In this document: piece after piece, positions 19,729 through 28,358 of the stretch
Layout: the number at the start of each line of letters is the position of its first letter
How positions within the stretch are numbered: position 1 is the stretch's first letter
Assembly: GCF_003049685.1 (NCBI RefSeq)
Contig: NZ_PYSY02000001.1
Location: 2,441,990 to 2,505,989 of the forward strand
Direction: 5' to 3'
From: Brucella pituitosa
Lineage (GTDB): Bacteria > Pseudomonadota > Alphaproteobacteria > Rhizobiales > Rhizobiaceae
Length of the DNA: 64,000 nt
The notes under the pieces: model-generated
The model's input: only the letters and a program-made list of their open reading frames with translations
Database searches by the model: none
Told to the model about the DNA's origin: nothing
Translations under genes and position numbers: made by a program

Positions 19729-20179
19729 TACATTCCACCCTGTCTGATCTGTTTTCTTGGGTCTGTGTGAAAGTTTTCCCGTCCGGCTCTCATAAAGAAA
19801 GGATGATTCAGGAATCTTTTGATTCTTAGAGTCTGTTGGAATCGGGGATTAAGGTTTGTCCGTCTTTTCCCCACAGTTCCGCTCTGGCCATCTCAGCCTG
19901 TGCGATAATTCACCGATCACCGGGACAAAAGCAATGAAAACTAAAATCTTTCATTGAATATAAGGGGTTACCAATTGACGCAGTTTCGGTCTCTTTGTGG
20001 ACAAGCTGGGTATATCACCGTGATTTCCAAATGTTACGAGTCTTGTCCACAATGGCTTTCCAAAGCTTCTCACATGTTGGCTCGCTGTGGATGACTTGCC
20101 AAGTTTCCCACCGCCTGCCATGGCTTGTGGATGAAGCCTGCGTTTTACGCACACTCGTCAACAGGGACGGGAGAAAACT
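19729..20179. other. oriC: Putative chromosomal replication origin (oriC)
   Basis: This 451-bp gap between divergent hemE and ppsR has the known alphaproteobacterial position for oriC. Four DnaA-box-like 9-mers are visible: TGTGGACAA (19996-20004), TTGTCCACA (20043-20051), TGTGGATGA (20086-20094) and TGTGGATGA (20126-20134). Each differs from TTATCCACA or its complement at one base. A weaker TTCCCCACA sits at 19867-19875. An AT-rich segment at about 19926-19965 contains the inverted repeat CAATGAAA (19932-19939) and TTTCATTG (19949-19956) and could be the unwinding element. Five GANTC sites lie at 19805-19843. The parS cluster lies 7-9 kb away. The origin call is inference from position and motifs. 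Confidence 0.8.
19805..19843. promoter_or_regulatory. Cluster of five GANTC (CcrM methylation) sites
   Basis: GATTC 19805-19809, GAATC 19812-19816, GATTC 19821-19825, GAGTC 19829-19833 and GAATC 19839-19843. CcrM, the cell-cycle adenine methyltransferase of alphaproteobacteria, methylates this motif. Five sites in 39 bp is far above the roughly one per 256 bp expected by chance. The cluster lies between the hemE start and the DnaA boxes. Confidence 0.75.
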
Positions 20180-21016
20180 GTGACCAGACCGCTTTCTTAC
20201 TTTCATCTTCATCTGATTTCTGATGCGACGGGAGAGACTCTCCTGGCGGCTGGCCGCGCTGCGGCCGCTCAATATGCCAATGCGCGGGCAATCGAGCATA
20301 TCTATCCACTTATCCGCACCGAAAAGCAGCTAGGAAAAGTGCTTGAGAATATCGACGCTGAACCTGGCATCGTTCTCTACACAATCGTTGATCAGAAGCT
20401 TGCTGCAATCATCGATGAATCCTGCGCGGAGATGGGGGTGCCGAGCGTTTCGGTGCTGGAGCCGGTTCTCAACACGTTTCAGTCTTATCTGGGCGCGCCT
20501 GCGCATCGCCGCGCCAGCGCCCAGCATGTGCTCAATGCCGATTATTTCCGTCGGATCGATGCGCTTAATTTCACCATGGAGCATGACGACGGGCAATTGC
20601 CGCTCGATATAGAAGAAGCGGATGTCATTCTGGTGGGAATTTCCCGTACATCAAAGACACCCACCAGCATTTATATGGCGAACCGCGGTATCAAGGCGAC
20701 GAATGTGCCGATTGTTCTGGGCATTCCGGTGCCGGAAGTTCTCTTTACCGCAAAGCGACCTTTGATTGTCGGCCTTGTGGCGACCGCAGAGCGTATTTCG
20801 CAGATCAGGCAGAACCGCCCGCTTGGCAATGCGCCGTCGCTTGATACCGGACTTTATACAGACCGCGTTTCAATTTCAGAAGAACTGGCTTATGCCCGCA
20901 ACCTGTGCAACCGGCATGGCTGGCCGTTGATCGATGTGTCGCGCCGGTCGATCGAGGAAACCGCAGCTGCTATCATGGCCTTGCTGCGCGATGGCAAGAA
21001 GGAAGATCAGTCATGA
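20180..21016 (+). CDS. ppsR: Pyruvate, phosphate dikinase regulatory protein (DUF299 kinase/phosphorylase)
   Basis: The 278-residue product belongs to the bifunctional serine/threonine kinase and Pi-dependent phosphorylase family that controls pyruvate phosphate dikinase or PEP synthase. The N-terminus [14 protein letters not shown] is typical, and the P-loop-like motif is [19 protein letters not shown] near residues 154-172. GTG 20180 has a GGGAG ribosome site 6-7 nt upstream and gives the family start. The gene flanks the origin, as in Caulobacter and Rickettsia. Its stop overlaps the maf start (ATGA). Confidence 0.92.
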   Translation: MTRPLSYFHLHLISDATGETLLAAGRAAAAQYANARAIEHIYPLIRTEKQLGKVLENIDAEPGIVLYTIVDQKLAAIIDESCAEMGVPSVSVLEPVLNTFQSYLGAPAHRRASAQHVLNADYFRRIDALNFTMEHDDGQLPLDIEEADVILVGISRTSKTPTSIYMANRGIKATNVPIVLGIPVPEVLFTAKRPLIVGLVATAERISQIRQNRPLGNAPSLDTGLYTDRVSISEELAYARNLCNRHGWPLIDVSRRSIEETAAAIMALLRDGKKEDQS

Positions 21017-21612
21017 CCACGAAACTTATTCTCGCCTCCAAGAGCCCGTTCCGTTCGGCAATTTTGAAAAATGCCGGCATCGCGTTTTCGACCGAAAGCG
21101 CGGATATCGACGAACGTGCGGTCGAGGCCCCCCTTTATAAAAGCGGTGCGACGCCGCAAGAGGTGGCGCAGGTTCTGGCTGAAGCAAAGGCCTTATCTGT
21201 CAGTGAGAACCATCCCGATGCCGTGGTGATTGGTTGCGATCAGACGCTTTCGCTGGGCGACCAGATTTTCCACAAGCCTGTGGATATGGACGCGGCGCGC
21301 CGTCAGCTTTTACTGTTTTCGGGCAAGACGCATCAGCTCAACAGCGCTGTGGTGCTGGTCAAAAATGGCGAAACATTGTGGCGGCATGTTTCGGTCGCCC
21401 GCATGACCATGCGCGATCTCGATCCGGGTTTTGTCGGGCGTTATCTTGGTCGCGTTGGCGATATTGCTCTTTCAAGTGTTGGTGCTTATCAGGTCGAAGG
21501 TCCAGGCATCCAGCTTTTCGAGGAAATCGAAGGTGATTATTTCACCATCGTCGGATTGCCCCTGTTGCCGTTGCTCCATGAATTGAGGAAGGAAAATTTG
21601 ATCGATGGCTAA
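21013..21612 (+). CDS. maf: Maf-family nucleoside triphosphate pyrophosphatase
   Basis: Maf proteins hydrolyse non-canonical or excess nucleotides to monophosphates. The 199-residue product has the N-terminal [19 protein letters not shown] (binding the phosphates), the mid-protein [18 protein letters not shown], and a C-terminal [20 protein letters not shown] motif. It overlaps ppsR by four bases and aroE by eight, so the ppsR-maf-aroE-coaE set is an operon. Confidence 0.92.
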   Translation: MTTKLILASKSPFRSAILKNAGIAFSTESADIDERAVEAPLYKSGATPQEVAQVLAEAKALSVSENHPDAVVIGCDQTLSLGDQIFHKPVDMDAARRQLLLFSGKTHQLNSAVVLVKNGETLWRHVSVARMTMRDLDPGFVGRYLGRVGDIALSSVGAYQVEGPGIQLFEEIEGDYFTIVGLPLLPLLHELRKENLIDG

Positions 21613-22514
21613 AAAGGCATTTGTCACAGGCTTCCCGATAAAACATTCGCGCTCGCCACTCATTCACGGTTTCTGGCTCAAGGAACTGGGTCTCGAAGGC
21701 TCCTATGAAGCCATAGAAGTGGCACCTGAAAATTTTGTGGAATTTGCCACCTCGCTTGAGCAAAGCGGTTTTGTCGGCGGCAACGTCACGATCCCGCATA
21801 AGGAAGTGGCTTTTGCGACTGTGGGAAGCCGCGATGAAGCGGCCGAGGCCATTGGCGCGGTCAACACGCTCTGGCTCGAAAATGGCAAGCTTTGCGGTGG
21901 CAATACCGATGCCTATGGCTTTGCTGCCAATATGGATGCGCTGGCACCGGATTGGGACAATGCTGATACGGCTCTGGTTCTGGGCGCAGGCGGCGCGGGA
22001 CGTGCCATTGTGCACGCTTTGCAGAAGCGGGTTTCTCGCGCATCTCCATCGTCAATCGCACATTGAGCCGCGCGGAAGAACTGGCGAGTCATTTCGGCAA
22101 AGGTGTTTCGGCGCATGGATGGGACGCAGCGCAGCGTGTTGTCAAAGAAGCGGGTCTGATCGTCAACACGACTTCACTTGGCATGAGCGGACATGGTGAG
22201 GCAGAAGAATTTCCGCTTGATTTGAGCGAGGCGCAAAAATCAGCCGTTGCAACCGATATTGTCTATATTCCCTTGAAGACCCCATTTCTGGCCAAAGCGG
22301 AAGCAGCGGGTCTCAAAACCGTTGATGGGCTCGGCATGTTGCTGCATCAGGCGGTTCCCGGTTTTGAACGCTGGTTTGGCAAAAGACCGCAAGTGACAGA
22401 AGCGCTTCGTCGTTATATTTTGGATGATATGAAAAGGCTGGCGCTTTATGATCATCCTCGGACTGACCGGCTCGATTGGCATGGGAAAACCACTGCGGCA
22501 AACATGTTTGCTGA
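21605..22514 (+). CDS. aroE: Shikimate dehydrogenase, one frameshift
   Basis: AroE reduces 3-dehydroshikimate with NADPH in aromatic amino-acid synthesis. The substrate site is [15 protein letters not shown] near residues 10-24, the catalytic Lys and neighbours are in [12 protein letters not shown], and the NADP loop is [16 protein letters not shown] near residues 127-142. A base is missing near 22018; the next frame continues [21 protein letters not shown] and later [18 protein letters not shown]. If the coaE indel below is repaired, the aroE stop falls at 22512-22514, overlapping coaE by about 67 bp. Confidence 0.9.
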
Positions 22515-23046
22515 GTGCGGTGTTCCGGTCTATAGCGCCGATGATGCGGTGCATCAGCTTTATGCGGGCAGAGCCGCGCCTCTGATTGAGGCCGCCTTCC
22601 CCGGAACCGTTGTGGATGGTACAGTCGACCGGACAAAACTTTCAGCAGCCGTGCTTGGCAAGCCAGAGGCACTCAAAAAGCTTGAATCCATCATTCATCC
22701 ACTGGTGCATGAAGAAGAGAAAGCCTTTCTGGCGAGTGCGCGCGCGAGTGGTGCCGAAATTGCGCTTCTCGATATTCCGCTGTTGTTTGAAACAGGCGGT
22801 GAGAAGCGCGTGGACAAGGTGGCTGTTGTCTCAGCCCCCGCCGACATTCAGCGTGAACGCGTTCTGTCCCGCCCCGGCATGAGCGAAGAAAAGTTTGAAG
22901 CCATTCTTGCTCGGCAGATGCCGGACGCAGAAAAACGTGCGCGTGCGGATTTTATCATCGATTCTTCGGGAGACTTTGAAGAAACGAGATTGCAGATTGA
23001 AGCCATCGTCGCGGAATTGCGTGGAAAGCCTTCCAATCAATCCTGA
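22448..23046 (+). CDS. coaE: Dephospho-CoA kinase, one frameshift
   Basis: CoaE does the last step of coenzyme A synthesis. Starting at ATG 22448 the protein begins [18 protein letters not shown], with the P-loop GSIGMGKTT, but one A appears to be lost from the A-run near 22490, so the start and the rest are in different frames. Later blocks are [41 protein letters not shown] and [20 protein letters not shown]. Restored length is about 200 residues, normal. It overlaps aroE and is followed by dnaQ, the usual order. Confidence 0.9.
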
Positions 23047-23075
23047 TTGCCAGCCCGACCATGTTATAAAGCACT

Positions 23076-23116
23076 AGAGCGCCGTGCCGCCCTGTTGGGC
23101 GTACAAAGGTCGCTCC
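23076..23116. repeat. Small hairpin repeat, copy A
   Basis: The element starts AGAGCGCCGTGC, contains the hairpin GCCC-TGTT-GGGC, and ends GTACAAAGGTCGCTCC. A closely similar copy lies at 30455-30494 in another intergenic gap. The ends (AGAGCG and CGCTCC) are near-inverted. It probably belongs to a dispersed intergenic repeat family. Confidence 0.7.
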
Positions 23117-23155
23117 AACACTTTAAAAGTACAGCATCATTTGAAAGGTTTTTCC

Positions 23156-23857
23156 ATGCGTGAGATCGTTTTCGATACGGAAACCACTGGCCTTGAACGG
23201 CTGGAGGATCGCGTCATCGAAATCGGCGGTGTGGAAATGATCAATCGCTTTCCCACGGGCCGTACCTTCCACAAATTCATCAATCCACAGGGTCGCAAGG
23301 TTCATCCCGATGCACTTGCGGTTCACGGCATTACTGATGAGCAATTGCTCACTGAACCGAGCTTTGCAGACATTGTCGATGAATTCATGGCGTTTTTCGA
23401 TGGCGCAAAGCTCGTTGCTCATAATGCGATGTTCGATCTTGGCTTCATCAATGCGGAATTGGGTCGTTTGGGAAAGCCGGAAATAGCCGTTGATCGTATT
23501 GTCGACACGCTTGCACTGGCGCGCCGCAGAAATCCGATGGGCCCGAATTCGCTTGATGCACTTTGCAAGCGTTATGGCATCGATAATTCGCACCGTACTT
23601 TGCACGGCGCATTGCTCGATTCTGAAATTCTCGCCGAAGTCTATATTGAACTGATTGGCGGCAAGCAGACCGCACTCGGCTTAAGCTCATCAGGAAATTC
23701 GGATGGCGATGGTCGTTCGGATAACAATAGCGGTATTGTGCTCCGCCAGCGTCCGACGCCATTGGCGTCACGCATCAGTGAAAAGGAACGCGCCGCGCAT
23801 GATGCTCTTGTCGCAAAAATGGGCGACAAGGCGATCTGGAAAAAATACGTAAACTGA
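23156..23857 (+). CDS. dnaQ: DNA polymerase III epsilon subunit (3'-5' proofreading exonuclease)
   Basis: The 233-residue product is the proofreading subunit. The DEDDh exonuclease motifs are Exo I FDTETTGLERLEDRVIEIG at residues 5-23, Exo II LVAHNAMFDLGFIN near residues 85-98, and Exo III HGALLDSEILAEVY near residues 149-162. The C-terminal region, with the polymerase-binding tail, is low-complexity (SSSGNSDGDGRSDNNSG) then ends in KAIWKKYVN. I start at ATG 23156 because upstream in-frame codons run into the intergenic repeat. It closes the conserved ppsR-maf-aroE-coaE-dnaQ run. Confidence 0.94.
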   Translation: MREIVFDTETTGLERLEDRVIEIGGVEMINRFPTGRTFHKFINPQGRKVHPDALAVHGITDEQLLTEPSFADIVDEFMAFFDGAKLVAHNAMFDLGFINAELGRLGKPEIAVDRIVDTLALARRRNPMGPNSLDALCKRYGIDNSHRTLHGALLDSEILAEVYIELIGGKQTALGLSSSGNSDGDGRSDNNSGIVLRQRPTPLASRISEKERAAHDALVAKMGDKAIWKKYVN

Positions 23858-23862
23858 TCTCT

Positions 23863-23965
23863 AGAGCATTTCCCATTTTTCTTGAATCATTGGAAATGCC
23901 CTATCTCTTTGTTTTTTCGCATTATCCGACGCAAAACCGCTTCGCACTTTTGCTGGAAATGCTCT
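23863..23965. repeat. 103-bp palindromic intergenic element (Bru-RS-like)
   Basis: The element is bounded by AGAGCATTTCC (23863-23873) and its exact inverted complement GGAAATGCTCT (23955-23965). Its total length of 103 bp equals that recalled for the Brucella repeat Bru-RS1, so it is likely of that family, but sequence identity could not be checked. A shortened relative with the same ends lies at 37189-37223. Confidence 0.7.
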
Positions 23966-23966
23966 A

Positions 23967-23995
23967 ATAAAAACCCGCAAAAGCGGGGTTTTCTT
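23967..23995. terminator. Bidirectional terminator between dnaQ and secB
   Basis: ACCCGC pairs with GCGGGGT around AAAA. On the minus strand the hairpin is followed by TTTTTATT; on the plus strand by TTTTCTTT. The genes converge here. Confidence 0.8.
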
Positions 23996-24011
23996 TGATA
24001 ATGTGCAGAGA

Positions 24012-24506
24012 TTAGCTCTTTACAGCGTTTCTGGCTTCTTCTTCGGCCATACGGCTCTGGAACATCTGCGCAAAGTCGATCGGGTCGATCATCAGTGGTG
24101 GGTAGCCACCATTGCGTGTTGCATCGGCAACGATCTGACGAGCAAACGGGAACAGCAGACGTGGGCATTCGATGAACAGCAGCGGAAGCATATGCTCCTG
24201 CGCGATGCCCTGAATGCGGAATACGCCGCCATAAGTCAGTTCTGTGTTGAACAGAACGTCCTTACCGTCGACAGCCTTGGCTTCAAGCGTCAGAACAACG
24301 TCGAAATCTGTTTCGGACAGAGGATTGGCGTTTACGTTCACATTGATGTTGATCGAAGGAGCCTTTTCGCGTGGGCGCAGCGACAGAGGCGCGCCTGGGC
24401 TTTCAAAGGAAAGATCCTTGATGTACTGGGCCAGAATGTTGAGGGACGGCTGGGCGGTTGCGCCATTGCCGTTCTTTACTTCGCCCGCAGCGGCCTTATC
24501 GCTCAT
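24012..24506 (-). CDS. secB: Protein-export chaperone SecB
   Basis: The 164-residue cytosolic tetrameric chaperone keeps preproteins unfolded and hands them to SecA. Family blocks are [20 protein letters not shown] near residues 21-40, [24 protein letters not shown] and [20 protein letters not shown], then [18 protein letters not shown] near the C-terminus. Length and ending are typical of alphaproteobacterial SecB. It is convergent with dnaQ. Confidence 0.95.
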   Translation of the reverse strand: MSDKAAAGEVKNGNGATAQPSLNILAQYIKDLSFESPGAPLSLRPREKAPSININVNVNANPLSETDFDVVLTLEAKAVDGKDVLFNTELTYGGVFRIQGIAQEHMLPLLFIECPRLLFPFARQIVADATRNGGYPPLMIDPIDFAQMFQSRMAEEEARNAVKS

Positions 24507-24621
24507 TATCGGTATGCCTTCTCTTTAATGATTTATCTTGTTGCCCAAAAAGCAGTGATGCTTGGCTAGCATGTGTGCGTAGATGAGGCAAGAAACCGTT
24601 TTTAGGTTAGTATTTGCGTGA

Positions 24622-25143
24622 TTAGTGATCTTTGCGGTCCGGATTCCACGGTGAGTTTTCGTCCGGCTTTGCTGTATAATCTTCCGGGTCCAGATCGATC
24701 ACATTGTTTTCTTTAGGCCCATATGGGTTTTCTTCAGGCTCATACGGACGATAGGCTCCCGAATAGCGTGTCGATGCAGTCGCCACCACCAGTCGGTTGC
24801 GCACAAACCGGTTCCAGACGAGATCACGAATAAATGGAACGAAAAGCAGAAGTCCGATGGCGCTTGTGACAAAACCGGGAACAATGAGCATGATGGCGGC
24901 GACGACGATCATTGCTCCATGCATCATTTCGCGGTCCGGCACACGTCCTGCAGCACTTTCGGTGCGGATACGCTGCAACAGCCCGAAGCCCTGTACGCGC
25001 AGCAGGAAAAAGCCGAGCATGGCGCTGAGGATAATGAGACCAAGCGTTGCAAACACACCGATTTCGCTGCCGACGATCACAAAACCTGCAATCTCGATGA
25101 ATGGCATTGCCAGTATGGCAAGGGGTGCAAGGGAAGAGGACAC
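24622..25143 (-). CDS. fxsA: FxsA-family membrane protein
   Basis: The 173-residue inner-membrane protein has hydrophobic segments near residues 6-25, 29-50 and 75-102, followed by a charged proline-rich tail (YRPYEPEENPYGPKEN). The pattern PFIEIAGFVIVGSEIGVFAT and VPDREMMHGAMIVVAAIML is characteristic of FxsA, the E. coli member of which affects phage T7 exclusion by F plasmid when overproduced. Its normal role is unclear. It is divergent from timA, another secretion or membrane-linked gene. Confidence 0.88.
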   Translation of the reverse strand: MSSSLAPLAILAMPFIEIAGFVIVGSEIGVFATLGLIILSAMLGFFLLRVQGFGLLQRIRTESAAGRVPDREMMHGAMIVVAAIMLIVPGFVTSAIGLLLFVPFIRDLVWNRFVRNRLVVATASTRYSGAYRPYEPEENPYGPKENNVIDLDPEDYTAKPDENSPWNPDRKDH

Positions 25144-25391
25144 GTCTGTTACGACCTTATGTTGATTTGCGTTTGTAATGAAGCAAACTTCATTCGCTTG
25201 TTCTATTCATGACATACATGCAAAAATGCTTCGCATTCTTACAAAATTGAAACTCTCTATCATACAATATCAGATAGGTATGCGTGATCGGGATTTGAAT
25301 GATCAGTGAAGCCGATCTATATGTATATGTAACGAAATTGACGACGTGAGACGGATTTGTAATCCCGAAACGTCCATTGGTGGCAGGCGGT
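25144..25391. other. AT-rich divergent promoter region, fxsA / timA
   Basis: The 248-bp gap is AT-rich with several TATA-like stretches (about 25250-25335). It must hold promoters for both genes. I see no recognisable operator or RNA. Confidence 0.4.
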
Positions 25392-26087
25392 ATGGAATTT
25401 TTTGATTTTGGCACGATATTCTTCTTCATCGCAGCGGTGGTAATCTTTCTTCAGCTGAGGAATGTTCTTGGCCGCCGTACGGGAAATGAAAAACCGCCAT
25501 TTGATCCCTATACTTCTGCACGTAATACCGATGCACAGACTGCCAGCGGCGAAACAGACAATGTCGTTTCCCTGCCGCAGCGACCCGGCGAAAAAGATTT
25601 CACCGCAATCGACAAGGTCGCGCCCGCCGGCACACCGGTCAATGATGGGCTCCGTGCCATTCAGGCAGCCGACCCTGCTTTTGATCCCGTAAGTTTCGTT
25701 GATGGCGTGAAGATTGCTTATGAAATGATCGTCATGTCCTTTGCTGATGGCGACCGCAAGGTTCTGAAAAACCTGCTGTCCAAGGACGTCTATGAAGGCT
25801 TCGTTTCGGCAATCGATGAACGCGAAGCACGCGGTGAAAGCACGCGTTCGACCTTTGTCGGCATTGATAAGGCGGAAATCGCCAATGCCGAAATGAAGGG
25901 CTCGGAAGCACATGTTACACTCAATATTGTGAGCCAGATGATTTCTTCCACACTCGACAAGGACGGTAATCTGGTCGAAGGCGATCAGGAGAACGTTGTC
26001 GAGATCCGCGATCTCTGGACCTTTGCGCGCGATACGCGCTCGCGCGATCCGAACTGGAAGCTTGTCGCGACCGAAGCGGAAGACTAA
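25392..26087 (+). CDS. timA: Tim44/TimA-family protein
   Basis: The 231-residue protein has one N-terminal membrane helix (FFDFGTIFFFIAAVVIFLQL, residues 3-22), a variable linker rich in Pro, Asp and Thr, and a Tim44-like C-terminal domain starting near FDPVSFVDGVKIAYEMIVMS. The mitochondrial relative Tim44 links the import channel to Hsp70. Bacterial members are inner-membrane anchored and associate with membrane-protein assembly. ATG 25392 is preferred over a GTG five codons upstream because it starts directly at the membrane helix. It is followed by a hairpin terminator and mltA. Confidence 0.88.
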   Translation: MEFFDFGTIFFFIAAVVIFLQLRNVLGRRTGNEKPPFDPYTSARNTDAQTASGETDNVVSLPQRPGEKDFTAIDKVAPAGTPVNDGLRAIQAADPAFDPVSFVDGVKIAYEMIVMSFADGDRKVLKNLLSKDVYEGFVSAIDEREARGESTRSTFVGIDKAEIANAEMKGSEAHVTLNIVSQMISSTLDKDGNLVEGDQENVVEIRDLWTFARDTRSRDPNWKLVATEAED

Positions 26088-26103
26088 AGAGATCTTTTAT
26101 AAC

Positions 26104-26132
26104 AGGGCCGCGAAATTGGCGGCCCTTTCAAT
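26104..26132 (+). terminator. Hairpin after timA
   Basis: AGGGCCGC (26104-26111) pairs with GCGGCCCT (26119-26126), followed by a weak T-run. It is probably a partial terminator, since mltA starts 24 bp further on. Confidence 0.6.
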
Positions 26133-26155
26133 ATCGCATTGTTACGGGTCCGGCT

Positions 26156-27244
26156 GTGAACCAATTGGCGAAATTTTTTCACCCGCTGGGCTATTCCGAT
26201 TGCCCGGGCTGGGATCAGGACGATCAGGCGCTGGCCTTTTCGGCCTTTCGTCGTTCAGCCGATTATGCGGAACATAATCGCTATAACAGCGGCAGTCTCG
26301 GTATCACCTTTGAGATGCTGCAACCGGCTTTCGCTGCCGCCCGCTCTCTCGACAATCCCGATACGGCTCAGGCGCGGGCTTTTTTCGAAGAGCATTTTAT
26401 CCCATGCCGCATCAATGCTGAAGGTTTTGTGACGGCTTTTTATGAGCCGGAGATTGAGGCGTCACGAACGCCGGATTCGCATTTCACCGTGCCTTTTCTG
26501 AAGAAGCCCGATGATCTTGTGAAGATCACCGATGAAAACCGTCCTGCGGGCATGGATGTTTCTTATGCTTTTGCGCGCAAAACAGCGGACGGTATCGAAG
26601 AATATGATGATCGCCGGTTAATTGAGCAGGGCAGCCTGAACGGGCGCGGGCTGGAGCTTGCTTATGTCGCTGATCGGGTCGATGCGTTTTTCGCCCATGT
26701 GCAGGGGGCTGCGCGGTTAAAGCTCACCGACGGCAGTTTTATGCGCATCACTTATGCCGCCAAAACCGGCCACCCTTTTACAGGCATTGGGCGTGTTCTG
26801 GTGGTGGAAGGCGAGATTTCAGCTGATGAAATCTCTATGCAAACGATCCGCCAATGGTTGAGAGATCACCCGGAAAAGGCCGATGACCTCATCTGGCAGA
26901 ACCGTTCCTATATTTTCTTCCGCGAAGCACCGGTTGATGATCCGAATGTCGGGCAGATCGCAGCCGCCAAGGTTCCGCTGACGGGTGGTCGTTCCATCGC
27001 TGTGGACAGGCTGCTGCATACATTCGGGACGCCATTTTATGTCGATGCACCTAGCGTTACAGCGTTCGATAATGCCCCATTTTCGCGTCTCATGATTGCG
27101 CAGGATACCGGTACGGCGATTGTCGGCCCTGCCCGCGGTGATCTCTTTGCAGGATCGGGTGATGCAGCCGGTGAGATCGCTGGCGGGATCAAGAGTAAAG
27201 CCGATTTTTATGCGCTCGTCCCGCGCGCTCTGGTCGGGAACTGA
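26156..27244 (+). CDS. mltA: Lytic murein transglycosylase MltA
   Basis: MltA cleaves the glycan strands of peptidoglycan to 1,6-anhydro products. The 362-residue protein has FVTAFYEPEIEASRTPD near residues 99-115, the 3D domain with IAVDRLLHTFGTPFYVD, and the catalytic-Asp region LMIAQDTGTAIVGPARGDLF near residues 316-335. It begins with GTG 26156; no upstream in-frame ATG or signal peptide was found, although E. coli MltA is a lipoprotein. Either the protein is exported by an unusual start, or the 5' end is affected by an indel. It is four bases from the Smr gene. Confidence 0.92.
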   Translation: MNQLAKFFHPLGYSDCPGWDQDDQALAFSAFRRSADYAEHNRYNSGSLGITFEMLQPAFAAARSLDNPDTAQARAFFEEHFIPCRINAEGFVTAFYEPEIEASRTPDSHFTVPFLKKPDDLVKITDENRPAGMDVSYAFARKTADGIEEYDDRRLIEQGSLNGRGLELAYVADRVDAFFAHVQGAARLKLTDGSFMRITYAAKTGHPFTGIGRVLVVEGEISADEISMQTIRQWLRDHPEKADDLIWQNRSYIFFREAPVDDPNVGQIAAAKVPLTGGRSIAVDRLLHTFGTPFYVDAPSVTAFDNAPFSRLMIAQDTGTAIVGPARGDLFAGSGDAAGEIAGGIKSKADFYALVPRALVGN

Positions 27245-27247
27245 TCC

Positions 27248-27841
27248 ATGACCGATAAGAGCCAAAAATCTGCGAAAGACTATCTTCGGCCAGAAGACCG
27301 TATTCTCTGGGAAACGGTGGCCAAAACGGCCAAGCCGCTGGCTGGCAAAAAGCCCTCTGTAGAGGAAGAGTTTCCGGATTTCAAAGCGGTGATGGCGCAG
27401 GAGGCTGATAAAAAACCTTCGCAAAAAGCGCCCGCGCCTTCCAGCGAGCCAGCGACGCCAAAAAAGCTTACTTCTCTCAAGGAAATGCCGATCCATAGCT
27501 TTGATCGGCCAACGCACCGCAAGATTTCCAAGGGACGCGTGGATATCGAAGCGCGTATCGATCTGCATGGGCTTACGCAGAACGATGCCTATGAGCTGCT
27601 TTATGGCTTTTTGCTGAGCGCACATGCACGTGGGCTCAAGCATGTGATGGTGATTACCGGCAAAGGCCGCTCATTTGGCAGCGAAGGCGTGCTGAAACAG
27701 GCGGTGCCGCACTGGTTCTCGACGCCCTTGTTCCGGCTTCTGGTGAGCGCTTTTGAAGATGCGGCCCATCATCATGGCGGTCATGGCGCGCTTTACGTGC
27801 GCCTGCGCAAGCAAACGCAGAATGGAGGTCTGATCCGATGA
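27248..27841 (+). CDS. Smr/MutS2-domain protein
   Basis: The 197-residue product has a disordered, lysine- and proline-rich N-terminal half (QKAPAPSSEPATPKKL) and a C-terminal Smr domain. The signature motifs are RIDLHGLTQNDAYELLYGFL near residues 102-121 and VMVITGKGRSFGSEGVLKQA near residues 137-156. Smr domains are nucleases acting on nucleic acids, often RNA in stalled-translation rescue; the role of this short stand-alone type is unknown. Its TGA overlaps the ATG of the XRE regulator, so they are coupled. Confidence 0.9.
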   Translation: MTDKSQKSAKDYLRPEDRILWETVAKTAKPLAGKKPSVEEEFPDFKAVMAQEADKKPSQKAPAPSSEPATPKKLTSLKEMPIHSFDRPTHRKISKGRVDIEARIDLHGLTQNDAYELLYGFLLSAHARGLKHVMVITGKGRSFGSEGVLKQAVPHWFSTPLFRLLVSAFEDAAHHHGGHGALYVRLRKQTQNGGLIR

Positions 27842-28213
27842 CCCCCCTTTGGCAAACGCCTGCGTGAATTGCGTGAAGAGCGCAATGTGACGCAAAAAGG
27901 AGATGGCTGCAGCCTTACGCGTTTCGCCTGCCTATCTTTCGGCGCTTGAGCATGGGCGACGCGGCCAGCCAACCTGGGATCTGCTGCAACGCATCATCAC
28001 TTATTTCAATATTATCTGGGACGAGGCCGAGGAGCTGCAAAATCTGGCGGCGGTTTCGCATCCCCGCGTGGTGATCGACACGTCCGGTCTTTCTCCACAG
28101 GCGACAGAACTGGCCAATCTGCTTGCCCGCAACATCCGCATCATTGATCGCGAGACGATCAAGCATCTGACGGAAGAAATTGAGGCGGCACGCAAGCGCC
28201 GCCGGGGCTTTAA
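27838..28213 (+). CDS. XRE-family transcriptional regulator, about three frameshifts
   Basis: ATG 27838 (in ATGA with the Smr stop) is followed by MTP; one C too many near 27846 shifts into FGKRLRELREERNVTQK, and one G too many near 27900 shifts into EMAAALRVSPAYLSALEHGR. Together they form a normal Cro/CI helix-turn-helix (residues 5-60) followed by a conserved tail, ATELANLLARNIRIIDRETI. The expected end is RRRGL and TAA at 28211-28213, which needs one lost G near 28205. Without that repair the frame runs on into the acyltransferase gene. A small rhizobial family of such regulators accompanies smr; the target is unknown. Confidence 0.8.
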
Positions 28214-28358
28214 GCCTGCAACGTTAAGAGCAACATTAAGAGAAATTATACCCGCACACTTTATACCCCACTGCCAGCGAAAGTTGCTGGGGAATGGGGG
28301 TTCTCTTGATGATTGTGGTGAAGGCTGTTGCTCGTTTATCGCGGGGCTCACGGCTCCA

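Noticed and set aside
27838..28358. XRE regulator as antitoxin of a toxin-antitoxin pair
   Set aside because: The overlapping partner is an Smr-domain protein found with it in relatives, and nothing nearby resembles a toxin.
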